The position numbers and the translations under genes are program-made. DNA of 64,000 nt from NCBI GenBank assembly GCA_029448655.1, contig JACCLO010000005.1:3596001-3660000 (forward strand), written 5' to 3'. The stretch is from Wolfiporia cocos. Taxonomy: Eukaryota; Basidiomycota; Agaricomycetes; Polyporales; Phaeolaceae. Below the pieces are notes generated by a model. It did no database searches, had not been told where the DNA came from, and saw only the letters and a program-made list of their open reading frames with translations. This document shows, in pieces, positions 11,724-24,390 of this stretch (position 1 is the stretch's first letter; the number at the start of each line of letters is the position of its first letter).

Positions 11724-14495
11724 CGAGAAGCAAGCCGCGTAGAGAGTTTGCAGGAAGAACTGCACGTCACCAAAGTAAATGCTTCAGTTGATATCTTAAT
11801 GAAGGTGCTACACATCTATATTCCAGTGTGTGATTAACGACATGAGGGAGCAGTTACAAGAGGCAAGAAGAGCTCTTGCGCAAGCGGCAGTAGGCATACA
11901 TTGACTGATTATATAGTTGTGATGATTGACCTATCTCCAGGAAGAGAAACACAAGTTGATACAACAATGTGCATCTTCTGCTGAGGCTGTACTTTCGGCG
12001 AATCATGCCAAAAGACAAGCGGAGGTGGGACGATAGTGCAGTCGGTCAATATAAATGGTAATAACTCGCCTAGATTGACGCAATGCGTCAGAATATCAGA
12101 GAAAGAGCAGATTATTATGACATCGAAGAATACTGCCAGTATCTCGAGAAGATGTTAGTAGATGCTCAAATGGACATGACATCAGCACAGGTGTGTCGGT
12201 ACAATTTCTGTGGGCACAAAATGATAATTATGAGAATCAGAGCCAGCAAGAGTGGCTGGAGAACGAGTTGTTGATGAATTCGAGATGGACATCCGAGCTA
12301 TTGTACGAGCTCAGTGAGCAGGAGGTAACTACAATCCCTATGATGAAACATTTGACTTCATTTGTGATCATGTCTATCAGGAAATCCGCGGAAAGATAGA
12401 AGCAGAAAGGTCGCATTCTGAACAGCTTCATCTCAACCTGAGCAAGATGCTCGTAAGCGCACACGAGGAAGTTATAGATGCAAAGGTGAGCAGGTCTCCA
12501 TGATTTGTGAAAATCCTTTCATTCCGTCAATTCAGAAATGTGAGAACCTGCTTGCGGATGAGCTGGTTTCTTGGCAGTGTAAATTCATAGAAGCTCGGCT
12601 TGATCTGGAGAAAGAGGTATCTCCATAGATCTGAGCCTGTTGGTATATAGCTTCACTGACTATTGTGGGATTCAAGAGGCGAGCTCTGACGGATGCTCTC
12701 TTTCGCCACAGTGCGGCAGCTGATGCGTATGAGGTATCGTACACACGAGACTCGTGTGATTACACACTGCTAATGATACACGTGACAGGCGAGTAACGAG
12801 TTGAGGTCTAATTTTGCTGAATTATGCAGCGAACTCGAAACAATCAGAGTGAGGCGCACTCACTAGGGGGGAGTGATTATCCGCTGAGCCATATGTGCAG
12901 ATAGAGAACAAACGTTTGTCTTCCGAATTGAGCTCCTCCATAGAAGGTCGACTGAATTTTGAAGAAATTGTGTGGAAAATGGAAGTAAGTGATCGATGGA
13001 ACCCTCTTCCAGAAATTGTTACCCCTAATCCCAACATGAAAGGCCGATCATGCTGATTTAGTTGAGCAACTTCGGCTGGACCAAAAGTGTCAGGCAGATA
13101 CAGAGTGTGAGCTCCAAAGAGCGTTGAAGGAAATCAACGACTTACATGAAAGTCTCGAGGAGAGCCGGAAGGATGCTATTTCTGCGCAAGAAGAGCTGGT
13201 GCATAGCAAACGGCGTGCAGATGCACTATCCGAGGAGCTGAAGGCAGTCACTGTACATGTATCTCGCTTTCATACTATGAGCTGGCAGGCTGACATCCTA
13301 GCAGACAGCACGTCAAATTGCCGAAGCCGAATATACGGAGGATACTATACTTTTGAAACAGCGGATACAGGAGCTGAGTGATGAGCTCACTGAACATAAG
13401 GTGCGTCAGGGCGATCTCAATTAGCCACCGGCTGATGATCTGCCTTCAGCTGTCATGCGATTATGAGTATTCTGCTGTAGCCGATGCAGAAGTATTGCTG
13501 GAGGAAGAGCACGATACGTCCGCAGATCCTGAAATGGAGCACGAAGTAGGTACCAACGATCAGAATTGATAGTCATTTTGATGACAATTCATATATAGGC
13601 GCGGAGAGCAGCCCTTGTTAGTGGCCAGCACATTATGGTGCCCACTTCTTCGCTGTCAAACTCTTCAATGGCCTTATACATGGAGGCACGAGAAGTCGTG
13701 CGCAACATCTTGACACCGCCAGCCAATAGCTCAGATGGGTCCGGCCCCGGATCTTCTGAGGGGAATGTACATGTCAATCCCGATGGTCGACGTACCGGCA
13801 TTGAAGGGTCAGATCTACTAAATGAGATGACATTCATAGAAGGAACCCACGTATTAACAATGCCCGGTAGCGTCCCAAGGCCAAAGGATTTTGTCAATCG
13901 CATGGTAAGTCTCAACATAACAGCTATCCGATGAGGCTTATATATGCTTAATTGTCAGCGGTCGTGAGTCAATCATATGATTTGACCTAGAGGTTCGAGT
14001 AACGCTTGATGCAGTCAATTCCCATCACTGAACATCTGGAGAGTCGATGTCCGGACGCTGATGTGGACAAATTGCCCAGATATGGGATACGCCTTGAAAG
14101 GCTCACAGTTCCTGAGCAAGCGTAACCGCTGGATTCCTGCGTATCTCAACGAGATCACTGCAATGACTCAAAAGGATCAAATTGAGCTGGTTGTTGGCGA
14201 GAATGGCAAGTATTACTATGTTGGTTCATACACCCTTGGACGATGCGAAGAATGGGCGGATAGGTTTGTATCCTTACCACTACAGGTAAGTGCGATCGCT
14301 CCCACTGTCAATACCAATGATGGATGAGGCATGGGCATATAGGCTCAGCAAGCAATATGTGCGAAATGTGGCACTATTACTGACCAAGGGCAGGTGTGGG
14401 AGGAGTACCACTGTGGCGCCGTCAGAGTACTCAAATACCCCTTGCATCGCGTCGGGTTTAATGTTCACCTTCACGAACAATGGCTGTCTGTGTAA
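11724..14495 (+). CDS. Coiled-coil protein with WxxCPxxGF domain, paralogue 1 (5' end missing or unresolved)
   Basis: Function unknown. At least twelve small exons, each entered and left in phase 0, encode a long coiled coil: about 11724-11773, 11827-11881, 11941-12027, 12075-12187, 12241-12324, 12381-12485, 12537-12616 and so on to 13545. A Ser/Gly-rich linker exon follows (13600-13904) and ends near EGTHVLTMPG. Then come a 5-nt microexon at 13959-13963, the C-terminal domain exon at about 14013-14285 (WTNCPDMGYALKG, VELVVG-type strand, YYYVGSYTL, FVSLPLQ), and a last exon 14342-14495 with LHRVGFNVHLHEQW. The same domain order is seen in four other genes of this window. It may relate to the fungal domain called DUF6697, judged only from the YYxGTY/F-x2-LP pattern. 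Unlike its paralogues, no LSS-VVQ N-terminal module precedes it, so this copy may be 5'-truncated. Confidence 0.7.
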
Positions 14496-14917
14496 TGGAA
14501 GTGGCACGGCCGACCTGAACAGCTTAGTTTTTGCCCATGATTGTGGTATTCCATGTAACATTTGCATGCAGTGTAAAATGCACTCCAGGCTGTCGCAATT
14601 TCACGGCACTTACCCTTGACGCCATGAGGTCTTACAGCAACCTGGCTCGCTTGCAAAACTGTTGTATTTGAGTACTAGTTCGACTGCGGCTCGTACATGC
14701 TCTGCAGGTGAAGCCAATGGTTTGCTGCGAGGATCTGATGTAAAGGCGGAACTGTAATCGGCCCAACTTAGAGTTAATCTGAGCAGTGCGCAGCGCCACG
14801 AGGCACCTCCGGTCTTCGCTTCTAGAGCACTTTCGCCTGAATCGCGCTGAGCGTTGATTGCAAATCGCCTTACATCTCTCCTTGCACCAGACTCTCAGTT
14901 GCCGTATACTATCCATC
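14496..14917. other. Spacer between paralogues 1 and 2
   Basis: Holds the terminator of paralogue 1 and the promoter of paralogue 2. No other gene or repeat is visible. Confidence 0.5.
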
Positions 14918-17129
14918 ATGCAGCTTTCATCCTCAGTCGTGCAGGATATCGTTACGTTGCAAGCTACTGAAATCGTTCGCCTTCGTGCTGAGTTGCATGA
15001 GGTCCAGGTCCGTACATTGCGCAGAGATAGGGAGTTTTGCGGCTGAGCATGGATCATTAGTTTGAAAATCGGCGATTACTAGAGGAAGAATGCAACAAGC
15101 AGAAAGCAATAGTCGAAAAGATATTTACCCAGCAGCTGCGCGATCTAGTTTCCCAGATAATTAAGAACTCGGAGCTGAGATTTGAACGATATGACCATCG
15201 ACTTGACTAGACTCACTCACTCACGCAAAAGAATTCTAACTATTCTCGGGAGATTCAGGATGCAGAAGTATGTCGTGATATGACATTCCCACAATTGCTT
15301 GGCTTACATATTGCTAACATTAACAGTCAGACAAAGAAGATTTCCCAGAACAATTAGCAGCTTTACAAGGCGAGCCCCAAGTCGCAGAGGTGTGATCTAT
15401 TATTTCCACGTGCAGATCATTTGTTATAGTGGGTCTCAACCTGATAGGCTGAACGGATTCTTATACCTGATGAATTGTCGACTACAAGATGCAAGCAAGA
15501 TAGTGCCGAGGGACAAGCTGAGATGGTGATGAGCTCATCGATGTCCATGATGCTTACACGTTTGCTAAGATATCTCGAGAGCAGACAGGCTATGAGGCTC
15601 TCAGACAACAGCTGGATGCAGAGAAGGCCAAACTCATTGAAGTATCCCACGAATTGCAGTTCCAAAGAGAGGATAACAATCTTCTCCGAAGCCAGCTGTG
15701 CGAAACCGAGCAGGAAAGGGATCTATTACGCAATCAGGTTGCCAAATTGATGCAGCAGCATGAGGATGATGTTGGCATGTTGCAAGGATCAGCTAACTCA
15801 GTATGTTTCACAGTCATCCTGCGATAACTTCTAGAGCAGGTCATTGGGTACTACAGGACAATCTCAAGTCTTCTGATACCTCTCACTATGCGTACGAAGG
15901 AACAAATGCGTTGATGAGCCAGCTCTCGGACATCTTCACAGAGATCAATAAGCGGAGGGTATGCTTACATACACGTAGAGTCATAAGCCAACGCTGACGA
16001 TGCAGATGTAAGTTCGACTGCAAGTCTCTAGACGAAGAACTCGGGGATCTTGACATAAGAAATGGGTCCCGACAGTCGTGGAATGACAAATTATCTGTAA
16101 GCGTAGTGCGTGCCCGCATTGCCGACTGTCGGAGGAAGAAGGTTAGCAACTCACTTGCTGGTTAATCGACTGTGTAATGTGTCGACTCCGCATTAACAGG
16201 AAGACGAGATAACCGATCTTGAAAAGGAATCTGCTTCTATTATATCTCAACTGGCCACCAAGGCGAGTTTTATCTACAAACAGGGAATATGCCTGCTCAA
16301 TCTGCCTGCAGGTGGGAATCCGAAGATGTGATCCTCACTCTGATTCGTTTTACGATCGTTTACACAACGCTCAGCTAATAAGCTCAGATTCCCCCGTGAC
16401 GTGCGCAGATAGCCAGCCAGAGCAGCAAGCTATCCCTGCCGATGAACAATGTGAGCAGCAAGATACATATCCGAGTGACCCTTGCATCATTGCTCGTCCA
16501 GCGCAGTTCGTGAAATTCGTGGTACGTGCTTCAACCAAAGGCAGGCCGTAGTCACTGCTCACATTCTCAATGCACCTTTTTGATACTGAAGCATCAGTGA
16601 GTAATGATTTTCGACCAATATCCTAAGGTTACATAACTCATCATAAACGGCAGAAGCATTCCGCACCTCTCTCTGTGGAAAGTCTTGAAAGATGCGGTGT
16701 TATGGAGCGATTATCCAAATGACGGTTTTGTATTCAAGGCCTCACATCATTTCGCAAATGATTCTTGGCAGCCACTCAAGTGCAAGAAGCTGCGACGACT
16801 GGCCTCCAAAGATCGAGTCGAAATTCTACTGAGAGGGAACGGCCAATACGTCTACGTCGGGTCATACAAAATCAGCGAGCCAACAGTCTGGAGTGCAGAG
16901 GAATTCAAGAGGCTACCGTTGCAGGTGCTTATTGTTACCCTGACGAATATTTTGCGTATTCATCATATCTGGATGACAGGTACAAGAAGCAATCTGTGAA
17001 GCATCCGGCGATACGATCCAACGGTCTAAACAAGCGTATTCTTCTGGAGCCGTCACAGGATTCAAAATTGCGCTCCGACGTGTTGGATCGAACACTCAGC
17101 TTGAGCACCGATGGATTTCAGGGTGCTGA
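14918..17129 (+). CDS. Coiled-coil protein with WxxCPxxGF domain, paralogue 2
   Basis: Function unknown. ATG 14918 opens the N-terminal module MQLSSSVVQDIVTLQATEI shared with paralogues 4 and 5. A GTCCGT donor follows and then FENRRLLEEEC. The middle holds several coiled-coil exons (for example about 15590-15800 with LRQQLDAEKAKLIEV and LRSQLCETEQERDLL). A Gln/Ser-rich linker (about 16320-16520) precedes a 5-nt microexon at 16592-16596. The domain exon (about 16653-16923) carries LWSDYPNDGFVFK, RVEILLRGNGQYVYVGSY and EEFKRLPLQ. The last exon, from about 16980, carries AYSSGAVTGFKIALRRVG and stops at 17127-17129. The CP pair of the domain is replaced by DYP here. It lies 422 bp after paralogue 1 in the same direction (a tandem duplicate) and converges on the F-box gene 115 bp away. 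Confidence 0.75.
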
Positions 17130-17243
17130 TATCTCCGAGCTCCTAAATTTTCATCCATGCCCGTCAGTATTGGGAGAATATGCATAATAAGCTCATGAGT
17201 CTGCATGAGTCGGATATCATGGTACATATCTTGAACCGAGTAC

Positions 17244-18563
17244 TCAACTGGAAGCAGCGTGCAAAAAGTAGTACTCTTGTAACACGCTATCAGGTTCTCC
17301 TCCAAAGGTCTCTAGCACATCTGAGAAGATCCAGTTTCTGCAGCATGTTACCCGAACGCGAGCACCCGCATCTCGCGCCTTAGTTAAATACTCTCCAACC
17401 TTGGCGATCGCAAGCTCAGTCCATTGTCCGTGATGGCTGTATGGATTGGAGATCCAAACCCAAATCTCAAACGAGGGACATCCCCGAGCCAGTCGTGCGA
17501 CCTCTGCGTCTACCCGCTCCCACTCTATACGGCAATGGTGGTCCGAGTCGGATGTTAGTCCAATGAGGCTGTACTGCAGGGTCAACTTCAAGCGTTGAAG
17601 GTGGCGATGTTGATTGTGACAAACGGAAGAAAGGGCTTGGGCCATCCAGTGCAGTTCTGCCCTCTCTCCGCCCTCTCTCACTTGATTGTCTATGAGATGA
17701 AGGGACGTCAGGTCGGTATTATGTGAAAGGTCAAGGAACGGATTGGGCCGGATTGGGTTGCCTCGGGTGGAAAGGACAAGGTGTTTCAAAGACGTGGCTG
17801 TGCGAGCAAGACGGTTCGCTAAAGCTCCTGCCTCGATATCTTCACATATCCATGAGATATCGAGGCCCTCCATACGAGAGAGATCGATCAGTCCTCCGAG
17901 CAAACAAGAGCCGCTAGATGCGGGCAAAATGTCCGATGGTGAAGTCGCGAGATGAGACCATACTAGCCCCTTGAGACTGATTATCCCGGGATTGGCTGTG
18001 GCGGGGACAAGGGGCGGGTCGGGTCTCGGAGATGAAGTTAATGGAATGAAGACGGACGATATGTACAACTGCGAGAGTAGCGGTGTGCTGCTGAGCCATT
18101 GGGACAACTGTGCATCATCCCAAGTGATGTTCAGCAGTTTTAGTGTACGTATCGTTCCCAGCAGGACCCTGATGTCGTCGATATTTGGCAGCATTATGTC
18201 GCGCGAAGGATTCGGGGTTCCCAAGGTGAGAATGTGAACACTTGGCAAGAAACAGCAGATTCGCAAGAACAGTTTGGAATACGGCTTGGGCGTGTAGGGG
18301 CCAAAAGCTAACAAGCTCCGGACACAGCGTCCAATTACCGGTGATGCTTCGAGCATTGACTTGAACTGCGTGGCCCTTTCGACGTTTCTATTTGAGAGTG
18401 TCACAGACTCAAACATGTGTCGACGGGTCCTCCTAAGCCATGCACGACAGCAGAGACTGCATGCGGCAAGTGCCTGGATATCGTCGTACAAGTAGTCGAT
18501 GATGTGGTCGCACAGCTCTTGTGGTACCCATGCAGACAGTGTTTCCATGATATACTTCGCCAT
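17244..18563 (-). CDS. F-box protein A (439 aa)
   Basis: A single-exon gene for an F-box protein, the substrate-binding part of an SCF ubiquitin ligase. Residues about 9-50 carry the F-box (WVPQELCDHIIDYL, LAACSLCCRAW, RRHMFESVTL). The rest is a loosely repetitive Leu-rich body typical of mushroom F-box proteins (IRTLKLLNITWDDAQLSQ, LKHLVLSTRG, DLTSLHLIDNQ). ATG 18563 is used; ATG 18548 (METLSAW) is an equally good start. It is a clear paralogue of the F-box gene at 38468-39808: shared blocks include the LKL-x-W-(N/D)-D-(S/A)-x-LSQ segment, L-x-WMA-x-(V/A)LSS, and an SNPY/CNPY segment near the C-terminus. The target protein is unknown. Confidence 0.85.
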   Translation of the reverse strand: MAKYIMETLSAWVPQELCDHIIDYLYDDIQALAACSLCCRAWLRRTRRHMFESVTLSNRNVERATQFKSMLEASPVIGRCVRSLLAFGPYTPKPYSKLFLRICCFLPSVHILTLGTPNPSRDIMLPNIDDIRVLLGTIRTLKLLNITWDDAQLSQWLSSTPLLSQLYISSVFIPLTSSPRPDPPLVPATANPGIISLKGLVWSHLATSPSDILPASSGSCLLGGLIDLSRMEGLDISWICEDIEAGALANRLARTATSLKHLVLSTRGNPIRPNPFLDLSHNTDLTSLHLIDNQVREGGERAELHWMAQALSSVCHNQHRHLQRLKLTLQYSLIGLTSDSDHHCRIEWERVDAEVARLARGCPSFEIWVWISNPYSHHGQWTELAIAKVGEYLTKARDAGARVRVTCCRNWIFSDVLETFGGEPDSVLQEYYFLHAASS

Positions 18564-20043
18564 GTCAGTGGAAGATGCGTCCTACAAGCAAAGGAAAGCG
18601 GTATACCCTAAATCTTGATCATAAAGCTGAATGAAAACCTTTTCCGCGGCCGGCCAAAAGTAATTCTACATCGTGCATGGAAACTACTATTAGCTTCGAC
18701 ACAGTTGCATAGACCTCGTAGTGACTGGGACGGATACTGACCAACTTATGATAGTCTTAGTGGCATTACTTTGAACGACGCTATCGCTGATCAAATATGC
18801 ACGCTGAACACTCCCTATAGCAGCAGCTATCGTTGTCGGCGCCTTACGGAGTTTTCTACCAATTGCTACCAGCGTCTACGTCAGTTGACAGCTGGCCCTA
18901 GCGTGTGACTCAGCGCGGCGATAGCACATGCATTCAGATCGTAATATATGTACAGCGCTTTGCACGGTGTGTAAAGATAATCAGCACGTGAAACACTATT
19001 TGTGCGGGGCTATATGTCAATCTGCACGGGTCGACACGGCTTCCTGACCCAGGTCACTGCAAAACTCTATCCTCGCAAGCTTGCGAGCTAATAGGGGCTG
19101 AGCCCATAGGAGGAATGGCTTCTATGGCCCGGGGACTTGGTCAGGCCGACAACTACGGTTGCGCATGGAACAACCAACCCCACCATCGACGACAGACGTA
19201 ATGAGCTTTCGAGCGCTGTGCTTTCTTGCCCTCCGCACCAAGCCAGCAGCATTCCTTAGCACGTATATTAGAAAGCAACATTGAGAATGAGAGGAGCGTC
19301 TGTCCTCGCCTGATGTGTCAACATTCATAGCAGTATTCACGAACGGCCCGGGTCAGGCTGCAGGAGAGAATGGGTGGGCAGGCGCGGTGGTGGCAGGGGC
19401 ATCGCGCCAACCACTCGTAGTAGCGATGAGCCATGCCGCCGACGGAACGAGGTCGTTCTGTGCGGCGGGATTGTGAGTCAGATCAGAACATGAATGAGTT
19501 GAGTCAAATGTTGATGGAGGCAGCGTTACACAGTGCAAGGGTAAGTGTAAAATGGGACGAAGTGAGGATGGCGTTGCTAGTGCTCGTAGTCGGACAATAG
19601 AGTCGGAAGGAGATTGTATGAGCGCATGAGATCTAAGGATTCAATATTCAACAGTCAGTGGTGAAGGTGCGAAAGAAAATGTCTTGATGGCATTGGAATA
19701 AATCAAACGCGATCGAGTAATCAGCCAAATCCTCTGAGGACTTGCCGGTCACCTATTGAGCTCACCTAGTGCACAAAACTTGCCTCTGGGCTAGCTGTTC
19801 ATCTGAAAGCGCATCGAGGTCTAAGATCTCTTAAACGAGACCAAATGTTTCGTTTCCCAGGTATTGAGGGGAACGCTAATTATATGACTATACAAGTACT
19901 TGAGCTACAAATCGAATACAGGGTGACGTCATGTCCTGATGCAGTTCATGTGAGTCCAAGAAAAAAAGAAGTCTATGCGTTTAAGAAGAGGATATCACCA
20001 GCCATTTTAAGCCCTTCAAACAATCAAGTCATAACGATGATGA
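18564..20043. other. Intergenic, no gene seen
   Basis: About 1.5 kb between the start of F-box A and the 3' end of the 5-phosphatase gene. Only short frames are present, with no motif, no repeat and no RNA gene recognised. Confidence 0.45.
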
Positions 20044-23000
20044 TCAGATCATAGCCTGGTCGATAAAAAATTGGTGTGCGGCCTGCAACAAGCTCTGCTC
20101 GTGATGCTTCCAGGCTGCTTCCACCTCCGCCTTGATCCTTGCCCGAGCCTCGTGCTGCACGGACTTGACGGTCATCCTAAACGCAGCGGAGATCGGTCGA
20201 TGATCAGATACGTTGGCCTCGTACCGCTTATAATGCAGTTGGTGCACGCGCGAAGGATCTCGCGAACGCCAGAGCACGCGATCACACCATGCGGGTACAC
20301 GAGCCTTTTCCGAGGTGTCGTATTCAGACGAGCGGCGGTCGTACTTGTAGGTGGGCGCAAACGTGATCGGACCCTCCTGGAATGAACGAAGGCGGAAGCC
20401 ACGATTGGACTTCATCTCCTTGTTGAGCTGGTCGTGGATGAAGAGACTCTCCAACTCTCCCGCCTTAACCGCCGAGATGACAGGTTCCCGACGTTGATCG
20501 ATTCGATAGTTCATATCGCCATTTAGCTAAGGCTTGATGTTAATGCTATGATAACTGAACACAGCGGGGGATACTTACGAAGACCATTTCATGGTCAAGG
20601 ACCATCGAGCCATCCCCGCCATTGACGTATGCCAAAGGCTCCTCGATCGCGTCAGACTCTGGGAAGACAGACTTCTCCTCCAGCATGGCAGTAACATCTG
20701 CGTTACGCTGGCGAACGTGATGTTGGCCGGCAGCAAGATGGCAGTTGATGAAACATATTGAAGTATCATCGATGACAAAGCGTGCAACGATCCCTCCCTG
20801 TCAATTTGATGCCGTCAGCCTTCGACTTCTTAGCAACTTTACTGAAACACGAGGCTACAAACCTTGTTGCCATACCGGCCGCCCATCCCACGCTTAATGG
20901 TGGCAATCGCGACCTGCTTCAGTGAAATGCGCTCGGTGTTCTTCACGAATATACAGCTGAACAGGCCGACGAGGTTCTCTGTATGGACGACAGTGTATGG
21001 AACATCGGGCGGCATGGCCATCTTGACCGCGAGGACTAGGCGATCATACCACTTCTTATACGACGTTGTGACCTTTTGCGAGATTGCCCCATCTGCGTTC
21101 TTGTTCTTCCCTCCTAGCAAAACCGTCTTCGCAGCCATCTTGCGACTCTCCAGGTCAATGAGCTCCTGAAATCCGAACGCGATCACGTCCGGATCCTCGA
21201 CGCTGGCGAGTGCGTCATGTATGAAGTTGAGATTCTCGGCGCAGCCGTTGAGGGCGTCCGGCTTCGCGGAGTCAAGGTTCCAAGATACAATGAGGACATT
21301 GATGTCCCTGAACTTGCTGAACTCTGTCTCACGCTTCATGAGCTCGTGATCTGCCATCAACACGAGTTAAGCGCGATCAAGATGCTGAAAGCAACAGCGA
21401 TACGCACCAACCCACTCCGTACCAAGCAGACCATCCCAGAACCTCAACTTCTCATCTCGACCAACGCTGAAGACGGTAAGCCTACCCAGCTTCTCGATAC
21501 TCCATGTGTCCACAGAAAGCCGAAGGACCGGCAGCTTGGTGTGAGCCTGCCAGCAATTTGTGACTACCCACGGTCTATGGACAACGTCGTACGCAGAGAT
21601 CATGCCAGTTCGTCCACCAGCCCATAACCTATCATTGACGCCCTCCAAGCTCAGAATATCTGACGAAGACACCTTCACCACCTCCTCGCACATCGGCACC
21701 CCGTCTTTGGTGTGCAAAGCCCAGATGCTTATGCTTCCACCCTCGTGCCCGAGATAAACCTTATCAGGCTGTATCGGCAGGATGGTCCCCGCAGTCACCG
21801 CGCCGAGATGCTCAGTAGGCAGCAACGATCTCCCAGTGCTGCCCGGGGAGAAAACGTCATATATCCTCACGATGGGGCCGCGCGACGTGCTTGCAACCGT
21901 GCCTCCTCCGCCAGGGTCACGCGTCGAGGTCCACAACTGGCCCCCAAGCATCTTTGCAAACTCCTGCTTGTCCGCGATGCGAACTACGCGGGGCTGTGTG
22001 TACGTCAGGTGTATATCGTCCGCGCTGTCATTCTCCGGTGCAAAGACAAGCACCTTGCCCGTGTCATCAAGCGTCACCATTGCACGCGCGTGCCGGAACA
22101 TATGCGTGACGGTGTGTGCGTGGACGGACGCTTTCCAGCCAACGAAGCACCCTGTGCGCACGTCGAGTTCGAGTAACGTCCCATCCTTCGTGCCGACCCA
22201 CAGGAAACATCCACGGTCCTTGACATCACGCACGGGGCGGAACTCCAATGCAGTGATCTTGAACCCATTCAGCTTGTCAAGACCCGCTTCGCGCGTATCG
22301 ATGTTCCAAACCGGAGCCTCTGAAACCGACAAGTCGTAGATCTTAAGATGATGATGATGCCCAACTGCAACGGTGTGACCAGAGGCAGCGACCGCACTCG
22401 TATACGCGGGTACATGGATATTGAACTCGGAGTAGTTGTGGCAGTCGATGGTTGGCGGGCGACGCGACGAGCGACTGGTGTCGGGAAGAAGCTCAACTTT
22501 CTTCAAGTCCTCTTCCTCTGACTCCCCAGAGGAGTCGGAGGGTGCATTGCGGCGCGGTGGCGGCAGCTTGTCTCCCAGTCCAATCGTACGCGTAGGCGGC
22601 GGGGGGTGCGAACCAAACGTTTTGCGCTCGCCGTTCGAAGTTACAGATGTGTGGATCGGAGGCGATGGCGAATGAAGCGATGTTTCAGAATCAAGCATCG
22701 ATGAGGCTCGAGTTGGTGGGCGTCGCGGAAGCTCATCAATCGGTGTCGCTGGGCCTTTACGAGCGGGAAGTGGAGGAGGTGACAATGCCGATATGCTTGA
22801 AGGAGGCGAGTTCACTACAAGTTTTGAAGGCTGCGCAGGCTTGTGACGAGGGGGTGGACGAGGGGGTGGCATTGAATAGCGAGGATGCTGGACAGGTAGC
22901 GAAAATGCATGGTCGGTGCTGACGTTGGTCTCGCTGGAATTACGATACGGTGCGCTCGAGGATGGACTTTCGGTAAGCAGCTCAGACTCTGAATGGCTAA

Positions 23001-24390
23001 CATAGACATGCCCGTTACTGTTGGGCAGCCCATTCCTGCGCGTGGGCAGGGGCGGCGGATCCGCCATCTCTGTACCATCAGAGTCTACGCTGGAATCACT
23101 GGTATCGCCGCTCCCTTCAAACGGGTCGTACGAGCTGTCCGAAGAGTTCGATCTAGACAACGAACTTGTTGATGCAGATGGACTTCCTGTGACTGGGTAT
23201 GAGTGACGGGGTCTTCTGTGCGGATCTGCATTTTCGGAAGCGAGCTGCGGAGACGAAATGAGGGAGTTTGACGGAACATGATTTGAGATGGCACGATGCG
23301 ATGGTTTCGTCGCAAGCGGCGGAGTAGGTGAGGGTCCAGCTCTGAAGTGGTGGTCAGTTGACGGGTACACATAGTTACGCTATTGGACATGACGGAGACT
23401 CCGCAAGCCCCAAGCAGACGAGATGCGCAATATGCAACTATATATGCGCTGTCGTGGAACCAAAAACCGCACACCTGCCACCTACCGAGAATGCTCCAGC
23501 TCGTTGATCAGCCAGCCAATATGTATTCAGAATCTGACACGGGCATTGCTCGAACGACCACCCCCTCCATTGAAAACCTCTCAACGCTCAGCTCGGCTAC
23601 CATAAGGGTTCCGTACAAGCCCATGCTTCGAACTTAAAGTTGCTGCAGAAGGAGCGAGGAGGTACAAACATAGTTCAAGACAGTCCCGAAGAGCCGTCCT
23701 AGGAGCTCGCACTAACGTGCAAGGTCTGTTCCGATCAAATGATGCGATCTCGGCGAAATGGGCGTATACGCCATTAAAACACATAGGGAAACTGTCTCCA
23801 TGAGATGCAATATGAGAACACACTCACCCGAACTTGTGAATCAGGGATGACACATCGACAGCCGATTCCGATGCCGTGGCATCGACTTTCGGCTCATGCG
23901 CATGAGGAGGAGGCGGCGGGGGTTTCCTAGACAATGATGCCGCCTTATTTGGGGAATGAGGTGAGACAGGTCGCGTGGCACTGGGCAGGGCGACCTCATT
24001 GGCAAGGGGAGATGAAGGGGGCTCATGAACAGACATGGGACGGAGATGCGGACTAGAGCTGGGCGGGACGGGTGACGACGCTCTAGACGAGCGAGCAGGT
24101 GGCGGTGGCGGTGGTCTCTTGACGCCTGTCGGGTTCGTCTTCAAGTCTGAAGAGGAAGACGCAGGGCGCAGAGGGCGTGAGTCTGGCGGCTTAGGTTCGG
24201 TGTAGCCCGAGTTCGCTCGAGGACGGAGGTTGCCCGGGTCGGGTGAGAGTAGACCATGGCTGCTCGAGGGCCGCTTGGCCGGCGCCGCGGTAGCGGTGTC
24301 TGCTGCTGCTAGCTGCTCGAACCTGGAGCGAAGGCTGCTCACCGCAGGCGCGGGGGCGGACTCTATGTCAGAGGACGCAGACGAGTCCAT
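20044..24390 (-). CDS. Beta-propeller + inositol polyphosphate 5-phosphatase (IPPc) protein, 1228 aa
   Basis: Five exons (24390-23828, 23341-21408, 21350-20863, 20797-20579, 20526-20044) join in frame. Residues 1 to about 480 are Pro/Ser-rich and disordered, with polyproline runs. About 485-830 form a WD40-like propeller (LKIYDLSVSEAPVW, LWVGTKDGTLLELDV, VYLGHEGGSISIWAL, DEKLRFWDG). About 845-1150 are the IPPc catalytic domain: VSWNLDSAKP, FGFQELIDL (metal-binding Glu), NCHLAAGQ, GDMNYRID, PAWCDRVLW and SDHRPISAAF. All signature motifs are present, so it should remove the 5-phosphate from phosphoinositides or inositol phosphates, probably at membranes. The propeller likely supplies partner binding. 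The first Met is ATG 24390; an upstream in-frame TTG is not a start. Intron 1 (486 bp) is long and could hide a small exon. The PPR gene lies head to head with it. Confidence 0.92.
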
